Shown here piece by piece: positions 53,881 to 64,000 of a DNA stretch of 64,000 nucleotides. Position numbers and translations under genes: made by a program. The notes under the pieces were generated by a model. It had not been told where the DNA came from and did not search any database. It saw nothing but the letters and a program-made list of their open reading frames with translations. The stretch is from assembly GCA_047967505.1 (NCBI GenBank), contig CM106538.1; one strand, 5' to 3'. Source of the DNA: Dipteris shenzhenensis (Eukaryota > Polypodiophyta > Polypodiopsida > Gleicheniales). Within the stretch, counting starts at the first letter, position 1; each line of letters opens with the position of its first letter.

Positions 53881-56502
53881 AACCCTCTATTGTCACATAA
53901 ATATGATGCTTCATAAACTACATCAGGTAATATCCTACTCTATTACTACGCATTTGTGAATCTAAAACTATAAACATATAACAATAACACAAAGCCAAGA
54001 TGATCTCGATCAGCTTTGCCAATCACAAATTCAACTGCTGGGAAAGGTTGAAATTGAGGTCACTACAAGACACGGGCCACTTTTTGACGCCGATACTGAT
54101 GCTAAATACAAAGAAAAGAAAACTTAACCAGTGAAAAGTGTTGGAATGTCTGTCGGTGTCTACATCGCAAAGAAAGTGTTGATATAGTCATCGGTATGGG
54201 CATCAGTAAGTGAATGTTTCCAGTGTCAGTATGGGCATCGGTATGAACATTGGTATCTATTGACACTAGAGTGTCAGTATATGCCAACATTCTAACAGAA
54301 TTTAAAAAAAATTATGGGGTAGGATGGGGCTTGTTTCAGTCACATCCTGCCCCACAAAAATATTTTTCATTATAAATGTTACAAAAGAGGTCTACAAAAT
54401 TACATTACAATGTTACAAAAAGGGTATGCAAAATGGCAAAAGTGCTGAGGTTGAAAATGGCAAATCTGCCACATTAATGCACTACAAAATTGCAAAAGTG
54501 CCGAAGTGGAAAATGGCAAATCTACTAAAATAATGCCCTATAAAATGGCAAAAGTGCCAAGATACAAAACGACAAAATGTCCTATCCTACTGCTCCTCCT
54601 CCTCCTCCAACTCTCCTCATCCTCCTCACCCTCCTTGTCCTCCTTGCCCTCCTCGTCTATAGCCTCTCTGTGTAGGCCTGATCCACCTCCTCTTCTATGA
54701 GCCTCTCTACTTCGTCTTAAGATCTAGTCTCCAAGTCTAGGTCTCTATATGGGTCAAAGTTTCCTTCCTAAGAACGAAACAAGTTAGGAAATAAGATAAG
54801 AGCATCGATTGTAAGACAACGATGTGGATTAGGGTATACTCACATGATGCTTTGCCACCTTTTGCCAATTGATTCTATATCCTTCTTGACCTTATGTACT
54901 CATCGTCATCTGGAAGCCTACCAATCATAGATTTATGTGGATCCAAATTCAAGGAGTTAGATATGAATAACAAAACATTTGAATGATTGAACATAGTAGA
55001 TATTCAGTAGAAGATAAATATATACTTACATAAAACCCCTTTTGTTGATCACACATGCTATATTACATATTTCTTAGTGCCCCCCCCCCCCCCCCCCCCG
55101 TGGGGCTTCACATGCAACATAACTCTTGAAATGATTAAACAATCTCATTCAAAAAGTTAATTTCTTTTTTTTAAATCTCACATTCGAGTTTGGAATGTGT
55201 GTTATTGCTTGGAGACCAAGTTTTTCAAATTATGTTAGGCACTACATAAGTTATGGGTCAGGCAAGTTACCCATATGCAATAATATACTTCACAAAAAAT
55301 GGCTACATGTCCTAATCATGCATTGGCTTCATACATCCCCACATCTTACTTGGATATCTCTTAGATACAATCTCAAAAGGCATATAGAAACTAGGAGCTA
55401 CAATCGATAGGTTTTTTTCTCCTCATATGATTTGTGACTATCTTGAATTTATATTATGGATTAAGATTCAAATATTAGACGACATTGCATAATTATCCAT
55501 GTACCAACAAGCGTGTACATATGTTATAAAGGTAAGTGTGCCTAAGTGGCACTCTTGCTTATGTGGTAGGATTGCCTGTGTTAGTGATGGTGTGGCATTG
55601 TGCAACAGAGTACTATTGAGGCACATGTAGCAACAATGTGGCTATATGCCAATTGTTATCTTATCTTGAGTTTTGCTTTATGCCTATGGCAGCTTGCTTT
55701 ATGTACAACATCTATGTGAAGCTCTATCATCACACTACCTATGTGTGCTTGTCTCTGTGTCTCATGTTGTTGTGTTGTTTACTTCTTTAGCTTGTCTATA
55801 GTGGCATGTTGTTCACCATGTAGAAACAAAGCTTTTAAGGGACATTTTAGCTATTCTATTCTATATTCTGGAAAGGTGCATTGTAAAAAATGATGTCTTG
55901 GCTTTCAAAGGTTGAAGCTATGAATTGTTCTTTTGAGGAAAAAGCCACAGCTTTTAAAGATAGAAGTAACACTTAAAGGAACTCTGCATTTATTATATTA
56001 TGTATCATATTATCTAAAATCCGAATGCCATGCTTTTCATGCAATAAGGTAGGAATGGGCTCTTATTAATGAACTTTTTCTTTCATAAGAAAGCAAAGTA
56101 AGAGCAAGGTTTTATTATGGAAAAACTTTAATTGGCTTATGTGCCACCAATAGAACTATCTATAAGGTCAAAACTTGTTGATTCAAAACACTAAGGGAAC
56201 ATTTTAATTTAGTGGCTTTACTTTCCATATATATTGTACCACATATAAAGGAGGTTTTGGAAGATAACAAGTCCCAAGAGGCATACATTGTGACCTTATG
56301 ATAGATATAGTACATGACCTTACATGTGATAACTATGTAAGCATGAACTGATTGATGCCTTTAAATAAAAAATATTTGAGAGGCAAACTTTCAAATCAAG
56401 ATTTTAGATCGATGTGTAGACATGACCTTACATATGTAGTCGTGAGAAGTGATTGATGCCTTGATTACAAACGATATTTAAGAGGCTAACTATTCTTTTG
56501 CA
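53881..56502. other. Unassigned stretch with low-complexity tracts
   Basis: No gene recognised. Notable: a CACTA-like terminus CACTACAAGACACGGGCCAC at 54061, followed by CATCGGTATGGGCATC-type repeats to about 54260. Short repeats AAAATGGCAAAAGTGCC at 54430-54560. A CTCCTC-rich tract at 54585-54665. A run of about 20 C at 55081-55100, probably a sequence or assembly weak point. Confidence 0.4.
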
Positions 56503-57525
56503 TCAGTGTGTAGATAGATCTGCATATCGAGCACTCAAAGAGTACCAGTAAAGTGTTCCGGCCAGCCAATTGCCCACACCTTCGAGATAGCCTTGCAGCC
56601 CAGTTTTATCCATCAGGCTTGTCTTCCTTATCTCGTTCACCAGCCTCACACACTCCTCGTCTTTGACTTTGATTAGCTCGCACACTTCCGAAACAATCCC
56701 CGACAAGTCGACAGGACTGCATGTGGATTTGGATTTTGAATAGTCCAAATACATCACTGTAATAAGATTGAAATAATCGCCTTCAAGATACTCCTTTTTG
56801 AACGACACCAGATCGTTCACCCAGCAGAGATTGTCGGTTGTGGCGTCCTGCAGTTTGCAAATGAGTGGATTCGTGTATGTTTCTTCATCAAGCTCTACGC
56901 CCAGCGTGTACTCCATCAGTATGGAGGCCGGATACCACCCATAAGTGCATCGACGTATTTCAATGAAAGTGTTTAGATCAGGAACAGTCTGTGTTTGTCG
57001 ATAGATAACCTGGCTCCTATTCGCGTCGAGGAACGCCTTAAAGAATCCGATAAAGCGACCCTGCTGCGTCTTCGGCATCTCTTCGCAGATCTCGTTCCAC
57101 CAATCAGCGGCAGTTTCGGTTATCACGCGCGCCACGTGAGAAGAGGATGAGTTACTGGTGACTTTGCCTTCTAAGACACCTATAATTGATTGAAAAATCT
57201 CATCAGCCGCAGCCGAGTTGGCTCCCATTTCCTTGGGATCGTCAAGGAAGTTATCCAACAAGAACATCCAGGCGACGTGCTTGACTATGGGTACCATCCG
57301 TTTGCTAATACCATTGGCACAGGCCAGGCACGCAAAGAGATGAAACCTGGACTCAACAAGGAGTTTGTCGGTAAAGCCGGATTTCGCAAGGTCCTTGAAG
57401 CGGGATACGACCCAGGAATCACAAATGGATTTGAGTTGAAGACAATCGGGGTGATTGTTCCAGGGAAAGGAGCATTGGGGATGGGGAATAGTTATATTTT
57501 GGACATTGGAAGGCAAGTTCTCCAT
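56503..57525 (-). CDS. Microbial-type terpene synthase-like (MTPSL) protein
   Basis: Single-exon, 340 residues from MENLPSNVQN. Class I terpene synthase: ionises a prenyl diphosphate with Mg2+ to form a mono- or sesquiterpene in the cytosol. Seen: aspartate-rich motif DNFLDD (D91, D95, D96) and NSE-type motif NDLVSFKKE (N237, S241, E245). Also a diphosphate-sensing Arg in IEIRRCTYG (R191/R192) 46 residues before it, and a C-terminal RY (R333, Y334). Length fits the single alpha-domain MTPSL family of non-seed plants, not the two- or three-domain seed-plant type. A longer frame begins at 57651, but that ATG lies upstream of the TATA-like box, so the 57525 start is preferred. All catalytic residues are intact. 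Product and substrate cannot be told. Confidence 0.9.
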   Translation of the reverse strand: MENLPSNVQNITIPHPQCSFPWNNHPDCLQLKSICDSWVVSRFKDLAKSGFTDKLLVESRFHLFACLACANGISKRMVPIVKHVAWMFLLDNFLDDPKEMGANSAAADEIFQSIIGVLEGKVTSNSSSSHVARVITETAADWWNEICEEMPKTQQGRFIGFFKAFLDANRSQVIYRQTQTVPDLNTFIEIRRCTYGWYPASILMEYTLGVELDEETYTNPLICKLQDATTDNLCWVNDLVSFKKEYLEGDYFNLITVMYLDYSKSKSTCSPVDLSGIVSEVCELIKVKDEECVRLVNEIRKTSLMDKTGLQGYLEGVGNWLAGTLYWYSLSARYADLSTH

Positions 57526-57620
57526 GGAGGAAGATAGAATGAAGATAGAATGAAGACAGACAGATCGAAGGGGATAGAGCGGGAGTCGGTATGCGGGTAA
57601 GTCGAGAAGAAGAAGATCGG

Positions 57621-57772
57621 TAATAAATAGAGCCCGACGGAGTAAGATCAACGCACACGTTTATCAGACCTGAGACATCATCGTGTCCTATATTTCAGAC
57701 CTGAGACAGCCTGTCCTATCCCATCAACGCCGTATCGGGTTTGTGTCACGGTAATAAATAGAGCCCGACGAT
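57621..57772 (-). promoter_or_regulatory. MTPSL promoter: TATA-like box in a direct duplication
   Basis: On the minus strand CTATTTATTACC lies at about 57619-57630, roughly 95 bases before the ATG. The block (plus strand GGTAATAAATAGAGCCCGACG, then ATCAACGCACACGTTTATCA) is repeated at about 57750-57800, so two TATA-like boxes stand in tandem upstream of the gene. Confidence 0.55.
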
Positions 57773-58870
57773 CAACGCACACGTTTATCATCGTGTCCAC
57801 TGTCCTGTATTTCAGACAGGTCGTGCTGATCGCACGTGAGCTTTGGGGTTTGTCTGGTCCCTAGGGCCTAGCCTATTTTGTGGGTCGGCGAAAAAGCTGA
57901 GCGTCGGAAGTGCAAAAGATTATAGACGATTGGGAATTGATCCAACAACATTTATACGCTCTCACTACCACAACATAATTAACATCGTATTTATAATCAC
58001 ATGTTATTATAAGTATCTTTCCCGGTGTTCCCGCCACTGGAAAAGACCCCGGTCCCCCACATCCGCTACGGACAAAGCGGAAACCTCTAAATCTATCATA
58101 AAGCCACGCTTCCTACTTAGGTGATGGGTATACATAAAGTTGGAGGAAGACAATACCTCCTTTTCATGCCTATGATCATCTTAAAGTTCTATTCATTTAG
58201 TGGGGCACCCACCTAATTATTTTGACCTATTAAAGGATTTTAGGGTTCACTATGACTCGTGAAGTAATTGTAAGTTGTCTTCCTTTTAAAAGAATTACAA
58301 TCATGCTTATGAACTCTTTGAGTTTAGTGGGACACCTTAATCTTATGTACAATGAAGCCTACATTGAACGAAACTTGTGTATTAATCAAGCCTTAAATGC
58401 AAGCTTTAAAATACCATCAAAGGAATTATAGGTCCCTCAAAGATAAAAACCTATAAAAAATTGTTCATTGGAGAAAAACTAAATAGTTTCTAAAACATGA
58501 ATCAATGAGGCATATTGTGTCTTTGTTTTAAAAGAATTACAATCATGTCGGTAATCCTTTAATTTTAATAGGAGACCATGACCTTATCTGTGTTATAAAA
58601 AAGTCAGATTATAAAATAGTGTGAAAATTAGGCCGTTAAAGGAATAGGTCCCTTGGACCACCATCTTATAAAATAGTGTGAAAATTAGGCGGTCAAAGGA
58701 AGGTCCCTTGGATATAAAAATCAATAATATAAGATCACCATCTTATATATGTGTCAAAAAATTTAAAGCCACATTATAAAATTAGGCCATCAAAGGAATA
58801 GGCTCCTTAGAGAAAAAATACAATATAAAATTTGATTGATTAGATGAGATGTTGAATGTTGTCCTAGTGT
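57680..58870 (+). repeat. Long interspersed repeat R, copy 2
   Basis: Overlaps the MTPSL upstream region and continues through GTGGGTCGGCGAAAAAGC, the GATGGGTATACATAAAGTTG block, and two in-tandem variants of GTGAAAATTAGGC...AAAGG...GGTCCCTTGGA at 58618-58720. Nearly parallel to copy 3. It supplies the empty site (CTACTTAGGTGATGGG, about 58114) for the Tourist-like MITE. Confidence 0.8.
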
Positions 58871-59165
58871 CCACACAAGGAGTTCTGGCATGGGAGCCTA
58901 CAACACTTGTACTTCCATCGTAGTGTGTGCTTATAGACTCTACTTCACTTACACCTTAACTTTTTCAAATTGATCTTCTTTGGATTTTTCTAGAAGATTA
59001 TAACTTCTTTGTCAAGATGCGAGCTACTACAACAGCTCTTGGGGCCACATAATGCTGAATGCTCTTTCTTGAGTCGCCAAGAAAGTGACCCCTTATGCGA
59101 GGTGCTCCCCCTAATTTTTGTGTTCCACAATACTTGAATTTCCACTCAATGTAGACACGAACATT
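58871..59165. other. Short unique gap
   Basis: No gene or repeat recognised. Confidence 0.4.
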
Positions 59166-59189
59166 AACGAGACAGGATCCCATTCTGTA

Positions 59190-60650
59190 CCATGTCCTAT
59201 ATTTCAGACAGGTCCTATCCCATCAACGCCGGGTCCCTAGCCTATTTTGTGGGTCGGCGAAAAAGCTGAGCGTCGGAAGTGCAAAAGATTATAGACGATT
59301 GGGAATTGATCCAACAACATTTATACGCTCTAACTACCACACCATAATTAACATCGTATTTATAATCACATGTTATTATAAGCATCTTTTCCAGGCCCCC
59401 CCCACATCCGGTACGGACAAAGCGGAAACCCCTAAATCTATCATAAAGCCACGCTTCCTACTTAGGGGCTTAGCACATGGGAAGAAATAGGATGGGAATG
59501 GGAAAAGGTGGTCCCAAGTGGTCCCATGCATATTTCTATCCTATTCCCATCCCACCATGTGCTAACAAAAAAAGAACTAGGGATGGGTTTAGGAGGAAGA
59601 GGACACATGGCATCATTTCATGTGTTTAAGAGGTGGGGACCTTGTGGGGACAAGGACACATGTCATCCTTCCATGTTTTTGAATCCCTAAAAAAGGGGAA
59701 CCTATTCTGGCTGCCAGGGTCTAGAGGCCATGGTCCAGGATGGGAGAAAAAGTGGCTACTCCCATTCTAAATCCATCCTAGACCACTTGGTGTAGGATGG
59801 GAGTAATGATGACAAAAATATTCCCATCCTAAACCCATGCTAGCCCCATCCATGTGCTAAGGCCCTTAGGTGATGGGTATACATAAAGTTGGAGGAAGAC
59901 AATACCTCCTATTCATGCCTACGATCATCTTGAAGTTCTATTCATTTAGTCGGCACCCACCTAATTATTTTGACCTATTAAAGGATTTTAGGGTGCACTA
60001 TGACTCGTGAAGTAATTGTAAGTTGTCTTCCTTTTAAAAGAATTACAATCATGCTTATGAACTCTTTGAGTTTAGTGGGACACCTTAATCTTATGTATAA
60101 TGAAGCCTACATTGAACGAAACTTGTATATTAATCAAGCCTTAAATGCAAGCTTTAAAATAGTGAGAACATACCATCAAAGGAATTATAGGTCCCTCAAA
60201 GATAAAAACCTATAAAAAATTGTTCATTGGAGGAAAACTAAATAGTTTCTAAAACATGAATCAATGAGGCATATTGTGTCTTTGTTTTAAAAGAATTACA
60301 ATCATGTCCGTAACCCTTTAATTTTAATAAGAGACCATGACCTTATCTGTGTTATAAAAAAGTCAAATTATAAAATAGTGTGAAAATTAGGCCGTTAAAG
60401 GAATAGGTCCCTTGGACCACCATCTTATAAAATAGTGTGAAAATTAGGCAGTCAAAGGAAGGTCCCTTGGATATAAAAGTCAATAATATAAGATCACCAT
60501 CTTATATATGTGTCAAAAAATTTAAAGCCACATTATAGAATTAGGCCGTCAAAGGAATAGGCTCCTTAGAGATAAAATACAATATAAAATTTGATTGATT
60601 AGATGAGATGTTGAATGTTGTCCTATGAGTAGTTTTAAAAAATGAAAAAG
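59190..60650 (+). repeat. Long interspersed repeat R, copy 3, split by a MITE
   Basis: Matches copy 2 from GTCCTATATTTCAGACAGG through TTGATTGATTAGATGAGATG, except for the 401-bp insertion at 59465-59865. Short frames (such as 60000-60215) recur in copies because of duplication and show no protein features. Confidence 0.8.
59465..59865 (+). mobile_element. Tourist-like MITE (PIF/Harbinger type)
   Basis: Termini GGGGCTTAGCACATGG and (reverse complement) GGGCCTTAGCACATGG, with 3-bp duplication TTA (59462-59464, 59866-59868). The homologous site in repeat copy 2 has a single TTA and no insertion. TTA duplication and GGG-starting ends are typical of Harbinger-mobilised MITEs. Non-coding. Confidence 0.88.
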
Positions 60651-60740
60651 CACTGCATATTGTGTCTTCTTCTTTGAAACATTTAAATTATGTTGCAAAG
60701 GTCCCTTACGGACTCCTTACAGATCAATAGATCCCTCAGA

Positions 60741-60863
60741 GCCCGGGGAGTCCACTAGGGTTTATCGTATGGTACCATGTGAGTGTAAGGGAGGGGGGTT
60801 ATATAAGGGAAGGAAGGTACATTTTATAAGGTAAGGTCCCGTAAATAGGGGGTAGATAAGAGG
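60741..60863 (+). mobile_element. Truncated subfamily A MITE, cut by the second new element
   Basis: CCCGGGGAGTCCACTAGGG and ATGGTACCATGTGAGTGTAA align with the subfamily A terminus (reverse complement of 22591: CCCGGGGGATTCAC, ATATCACGTGAGTGT). The sequence ends where the AACACAC terminus of the next element starts; the other half is not seen in the window. Confidence 0.55.
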
Positions 60864-60945
60864 AACACACTATTCAAAATTTTTGGACTTGTGTAAAGTC
60901 CAATTTGAGAAATGGACCAAAAAACAGTCCAAAAATTTTGAATAT
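60864..60945 (+). repeat. Terminal inverted repeat-like end and hairpin of copy 2
   Basis: CTATTCAAAATTTTTGGACT (60870-60889) is mirrored by AGTCCAAAAATTTTGAATA 35-40 bases further on. The target duplication cannot be tested because the other end is outside the window. Confidence 0.65.
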
Positions 60946-61019
60946 ACTAGTAATGTTGTTTTTTGAACTAGATTTGACAACTCAAAACAAAAGATTTGAT
61001 GATTAAGTACTAAGAACAT

Positions 61020-61345
61020 CAATGCATAACCAAATCTCTTACAAAGGTGGTCTACATAAACATCTTCATAACTTTACAAAAATCTCTTACAGAGGTGGTC
61101 TACATAAACATCTTCATAACTTCTTGTGAATTGAGCTACTATCACCTAAGAACATCAATAGATGACCAATAATAGATGACCAATTCTCTTAGAAAGGTGG
61201 TGTAAATAAACACCTTTATGTATAAGTGGTGTGCACACACCTTTATGACCATTTCTTTTAGAAAGGTGGTGTACATAAACCCCTTAGAAAGGTAGTGTAG
61301 ATAAATCCTTTTATGTGTAAGTGGTGTACATATACACCTCACTTG
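61020..61345 (+). repeat. Subterminal repeats of copy 2, including GGTGT...ACACC palindromes
   Basis: Tandem variants of CTTACAAAGGTGGTCTACAT and AGAAAGGTGGTGTA. Palindromic pairs: GGTGGTGTAAATAAACACC (61197-61214), GGTGTGCACACACC (61229-61242) and GGTGTACATATACACC (61323-61338). Same arms as the right-end repeats of copy 1. Confidence 0.7.
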
Positions 61346-61546
61346 GTATTAAAAAGCACCCTTAACTATAAAAATACATTTGACATAAAGTTTAAAATAC
61401 ACCATTAAGTATAAAATGGACCTCATAAACAATCTTTATACACAATAATGAGAGTAAAGAAATCAAAAAAGTAGTAAACTTTTTATTAGATATTTGCTTT
61501 ACATAGAAGTTCAAAACTTGTGATTATAAAGCCGTCAGCCATCATG

Positions 61547-64000
61547 TTACTCAGTACCAATGTCTTCAATGCCAGGCCCTTGACTACCAGGGTCCTGACT
61601 AATAGGCTGCTCTAAGACTGGAGTCTCAGTAGCAAGGTCCTCAATAGTTTGCTCTTCAGTTCCAAGCACCTGACTAGTAGGCTACTCTAGAGTCTCATGA
61701 CCAAGTTCTTGGTGAGTAGGGACCTGGCTACTAGGTTCCTGACTAGTAGGCTGCTCTGGAGTCTGTAAGATCATGGTTGAAGAACCATCTATGCCTCCTG
61801 GTAACTCCTCCTAGTCATGCTTTGCCTCGTCCATACCTTCTTTGATTAAGGCTTCCTTGCTTGATCCCCTTGCATGTCCTTCACCAAAGATCAAGGGTGC
61901 CTTCCTCACTTTTAATTTCAAGGGAAGTGCTTCCACCTCTTTAGCCTTACCTTTTCCTGTGACGTGCTGTACTACTACTTCTTGCTGCCGCGAGCCTTCT
62001 CGTATGATGAGTGGAACCTCCTTGACTCTAGTTGACAATTGATCACCCTTATTCTTTGTGCGGATTTCTTCTTGGCGTAAGTCATCGGATGCAGAGCTTT
62101 CATCCTCATCATCACCCTCAGACTCACTATCCTCGTCTTCGACATTTTTCTCACTACCCTCTTCTTTGATATTTTCCTCTTCAAAGAAGGTAGTGCAACT
62201 GTAATATGTGTCAAAGAACTCAATTTGATGGGCGGTATCAATGACATTTACATTTCTACCTTGGCATAGCAATTTCTTAGCAGCAAAACCCATTCGATAC
62301 AATGCTACTTCCCACCCATCATTCAGTAAATTCTTTGTCATCTCTAGTATCACATCAGGATCCATCGGCTTTCTGTAATCCACCATTGCTGCATCAAGCT
62401 TAACCTTATTGTCCTCAAAGTAATGAAGCTCGAGAGTCCTTAAAGGAATTTTGATTAGATTGCCACCACCCCTGGATAAGAAGCACATCAAGAAAGGCTG
62501 CAAGACTTGAATGGCAGTGCCTTCCAAGACAGTCATATGATTGCGTAGGATTATACCATGGTATACTTTTGAAAGTAAATACCCAAATGCAGATGTCAAA
62601 CTTGCATACAAGGCATCCTTTTGTGATTCTGTCACGAACAGGACCAACATTGATCTTTTCTTATCTGCCATAGGACCTTCTACGATAAACCGCACAAGTT
62701 CAACTATCCGTGACACTGCAAGGTCTTGCAATTCATCTATGAAAAATACACATGGCTTCTCCCAAGCATGACCGCTCATTGTTATGAAATGCTCTGTATC
62801 AATGCCATTGATGTGTGCAAATTTTGTATCATTCTCTGATAGGAGGATATCATAGGAGAAGCTGAATGGAGAACCATCATCTAAACCACCAATTGCTCTA
62901 CCTTGGGCAGTGGACTGCAAGGCCTTTTTCTTGATGTCCATATATTCTGTCTCAACAACCTTTGGTATTTTAGCTCTTAGATCCTTTGTTGGTGTGGCAT
63001 CTGCATCCATTGAAGCCAACCACTTTCTAGCCCATGTCTTATCAAGGAGTTGACCTAGGCTAAGTGCTTTCTTCTTATCCACATCAATTGACTTGCCAGC
63101 TAACTCATCATCAGATTTCAATAAAAATAATAGTGCCGAGAGAGCAGCCTCACTTTGAATCATTCGGTTGACCACTTCATCCAAGTTGCTATGCTTTCTC
63201 TTCTTTCCAAAGAAGCAGTCACCACTTAGGATCTTCTTGCATACTTCTTCTGTTATTGCATTTGGAACAAACCTTAATGCTCTCCACCAAACAATAGACA
63301 TCGGTTTCTTTATTTCTTTCCTCTGAGTTGCAGTGTGCTCTAGTGCCTCAAAGGATATCTTCCATGTTTCATATGCTTGGCAAACATCCACCATGCTCTG
63401 AAACACTGAGTCCTCGTGGAAGACAACGCAAGTAACATCCTTGTATCTTGCAACGGCGGTGTTCAAATCATTTGCCTCAACCTTATAACTTGGTATGCCT
63501 TGCGTATTGCTTACAACACCTTTCAAGCATATATAGAACCGAGTCCTCTTTGCCATGTACTCAGATGTAGGTCTCCTGCCCTTCACTGTTTGTGGCTTTC
63601 CACAGCCCATCCATAACTCCCTTGCCTTTATCAAGATCTCAGAAAGAGAAGAGCTTTTTTTCAACCTAAATGGAGCAGAATTCAGCCTTTCTGATTCTAG
63701 AATGTACTTCGAGTCATCGTTAAATATGCATATATGACAAATGACCCGTTGAAACTTTTCCATCCACTCAATTTGTGGCAAGTTTCCGTTTCTTCCCTCA
63801 TCAAGGGCGATCCTGCAAGCTTCACAAAAGTGTTGCCCATCAATGGGCTCAACCTGCATCTTTCCAAGAATCTATTCTTTGCCAGCATGTATCTCTCCCA
63901 TATCGGCTTTGGTACAAAGCCTCTCCATGAACAAAGTCACTCCTTCTAAAGTTCTCAAAAGCATCAAGAAAGTCCACGCGCTTTTGAAATGTGACATCAG
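61547..64000 (-). CDS. Paralogue of the new element's unknown N-terminal protein, partial
   Basis: Open from 63859 to 61814, then TAG (61811-61813). The frame continues to a TAA at 61547-61549 through repeats of [EL]EQP[TI]SQ[ED], with one more TAG (61682-61684) exactly at a repeat's Gln, so the ancestral protein was about 90 residues longer. N-terminal Cys pairs (FCEAC, ICHIC) suggest a zinc finger. Shared with 37943-39340: WRALRFVP, FGKKRK, WEKPCVFFIDEL, MLVLFVTESQKDALYASL, GWEVALYRMG. The region before the tail is acidic (DEDSESEGDDEDESS). Upstream coding seems to continue one base out of frame (VDFLDAFENFRRSDFVHGEA) to the window edge. No known family recognised; function unknown. Confidence 0.72.

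Larger units (their letters stand above)
60864..64000 (+). mobile_element. Second, diverged copy of the new element (runs past the window)
   Basis: Begins AACACACTATTCAAAATTTT then TGGACT, related to the copy 1 terminus (AACACCTATTTCATTAAT then TTTGGACT). A nearby inverted copy (AGTCCAAAAATTTTGAATA at 60927-60945) could form a hairpin. It then carries GGTGT...ACACC repeats and, on the minus strand, the paralogue of the unknown domain. Orientation mirrors copy 1, whose protease gene ends near the right terminus. No Ulp1 modules lie between the paralogue and the terminus here. The DUF7869 gene would be expected beyond 64 kb. Confidence 0.7.

Noticed and set aside
54061-54300. Stand-alone CACTA-type element
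   Set aside because: CACTACAAGACAC plus nearby short repeats resembles a terminus, but no matching opposite end or 3-bp duplication could be found.
55081-55100. Poly-C run as a functional motif
   Set aside because: A lone homopolymer without context; more likely slippage or sequencing weakness.
57190-57537. Plus-strand ORF of 115 codons
   Set aside because: Antisense shadow of the terpene synthase.
57526-57651. Upstream ATG giving a 382-residue terpene synthase
   Set aside because: That ATG lies upstream of the TATA-like box and the extra residues are low-complexity and unlike any family N-terminus.

Overview
The window looks like nuclear DNA of a land plant, most likely a non-seed plant (liverwort, lycophyte or fern). 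The only gene that looks like an intact host gene is a microbial-type terpene synthase-like (MTPSL) gene, a family known from non-seed plants. Nearly everything else is AT-rich, transposon-dominated DNA: Copia retrotransposons, CACTA/EnSpm, hAT and Ty3/gypsy remnants and several MITE families, many of them nested. The exact species cannot be read from the sequence.

Layout. 1-2.7 kb: no recognisable gene. 2.67-8.17 kb: Copia-A, complete with 725-bp LTRs and a GTTAT target duplication but with a decayed gag-pol. 8.75-13.0 kb: Copia-B remnant with an internal inversion and a MITE in its protease. 13-17.5 kb: relics, including a SWIM-finger fragment and a gypsy integrase tail. 17.5-20.3 kb: a MITE and a dead BED/DUF659 hAT transposase. 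21.73-29.23 kb: Copia-C on the minus strand (257-bp LTRs, GATTT duplication), which has lost the RT YxDD block. 29.42-47.85 kb: an 18.4-kb CACTA-type element (TTC duplication). 47.9-53.9 kb: a duplicated unknown segment split by a Copia-C-family fragment. 56.5-57.5 kb: the MTPSL gene. 57.7-60.7 kb: long repeats that also occur at 52 kb. 60.86-64.0 kb: the start of a second copy of the unusual element described next.

The main discovery is a 12,272-bp element (32782-45053) inserted in an exon of the CACTA tnp2 gene. It has 26-bp perfect terminal inverted repeats and a 4-bp AATT target duplication; removing it with one AATT leaves the tnp2 reading frame continuous. It carries two divergent large genes. 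One is an uninterrupted 1161-codon gene for a DUF7869-like protein with an apparent D-D-E triad (D676, D756, E795), the candidate transposase. The other is a 12-exon gene whose product starts with a protein of unknown family and continues into three tandem Ulp1/C48-like cysteine-protease modules and a repeated acidic, proline-rich tail. A small third gene follows. The second copy begins at 60864 with a related terminus, carries a clear paralogue of the unknown protein (61547-64000), and runs off the window. GGTGT...ACACC hairpin repeats lie near the corresponding end in both copies. I infer a two-gene DNA transposon family pairing a DUF7869 transposase with a Ulp1-like (de)SUMOylation-type protease. 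I do not recognise it as a named superfamily; it may be an unreported plant lineage of a known 4-bp-TSD group.

Decay is widespread. Many in-frame stops are TAG where glutamine is expected (CAG to TAG), as expected if methylated CHG sites deaminate. In the new element one such stop falls exactly on the catalytic Gln codon of the third protease module.
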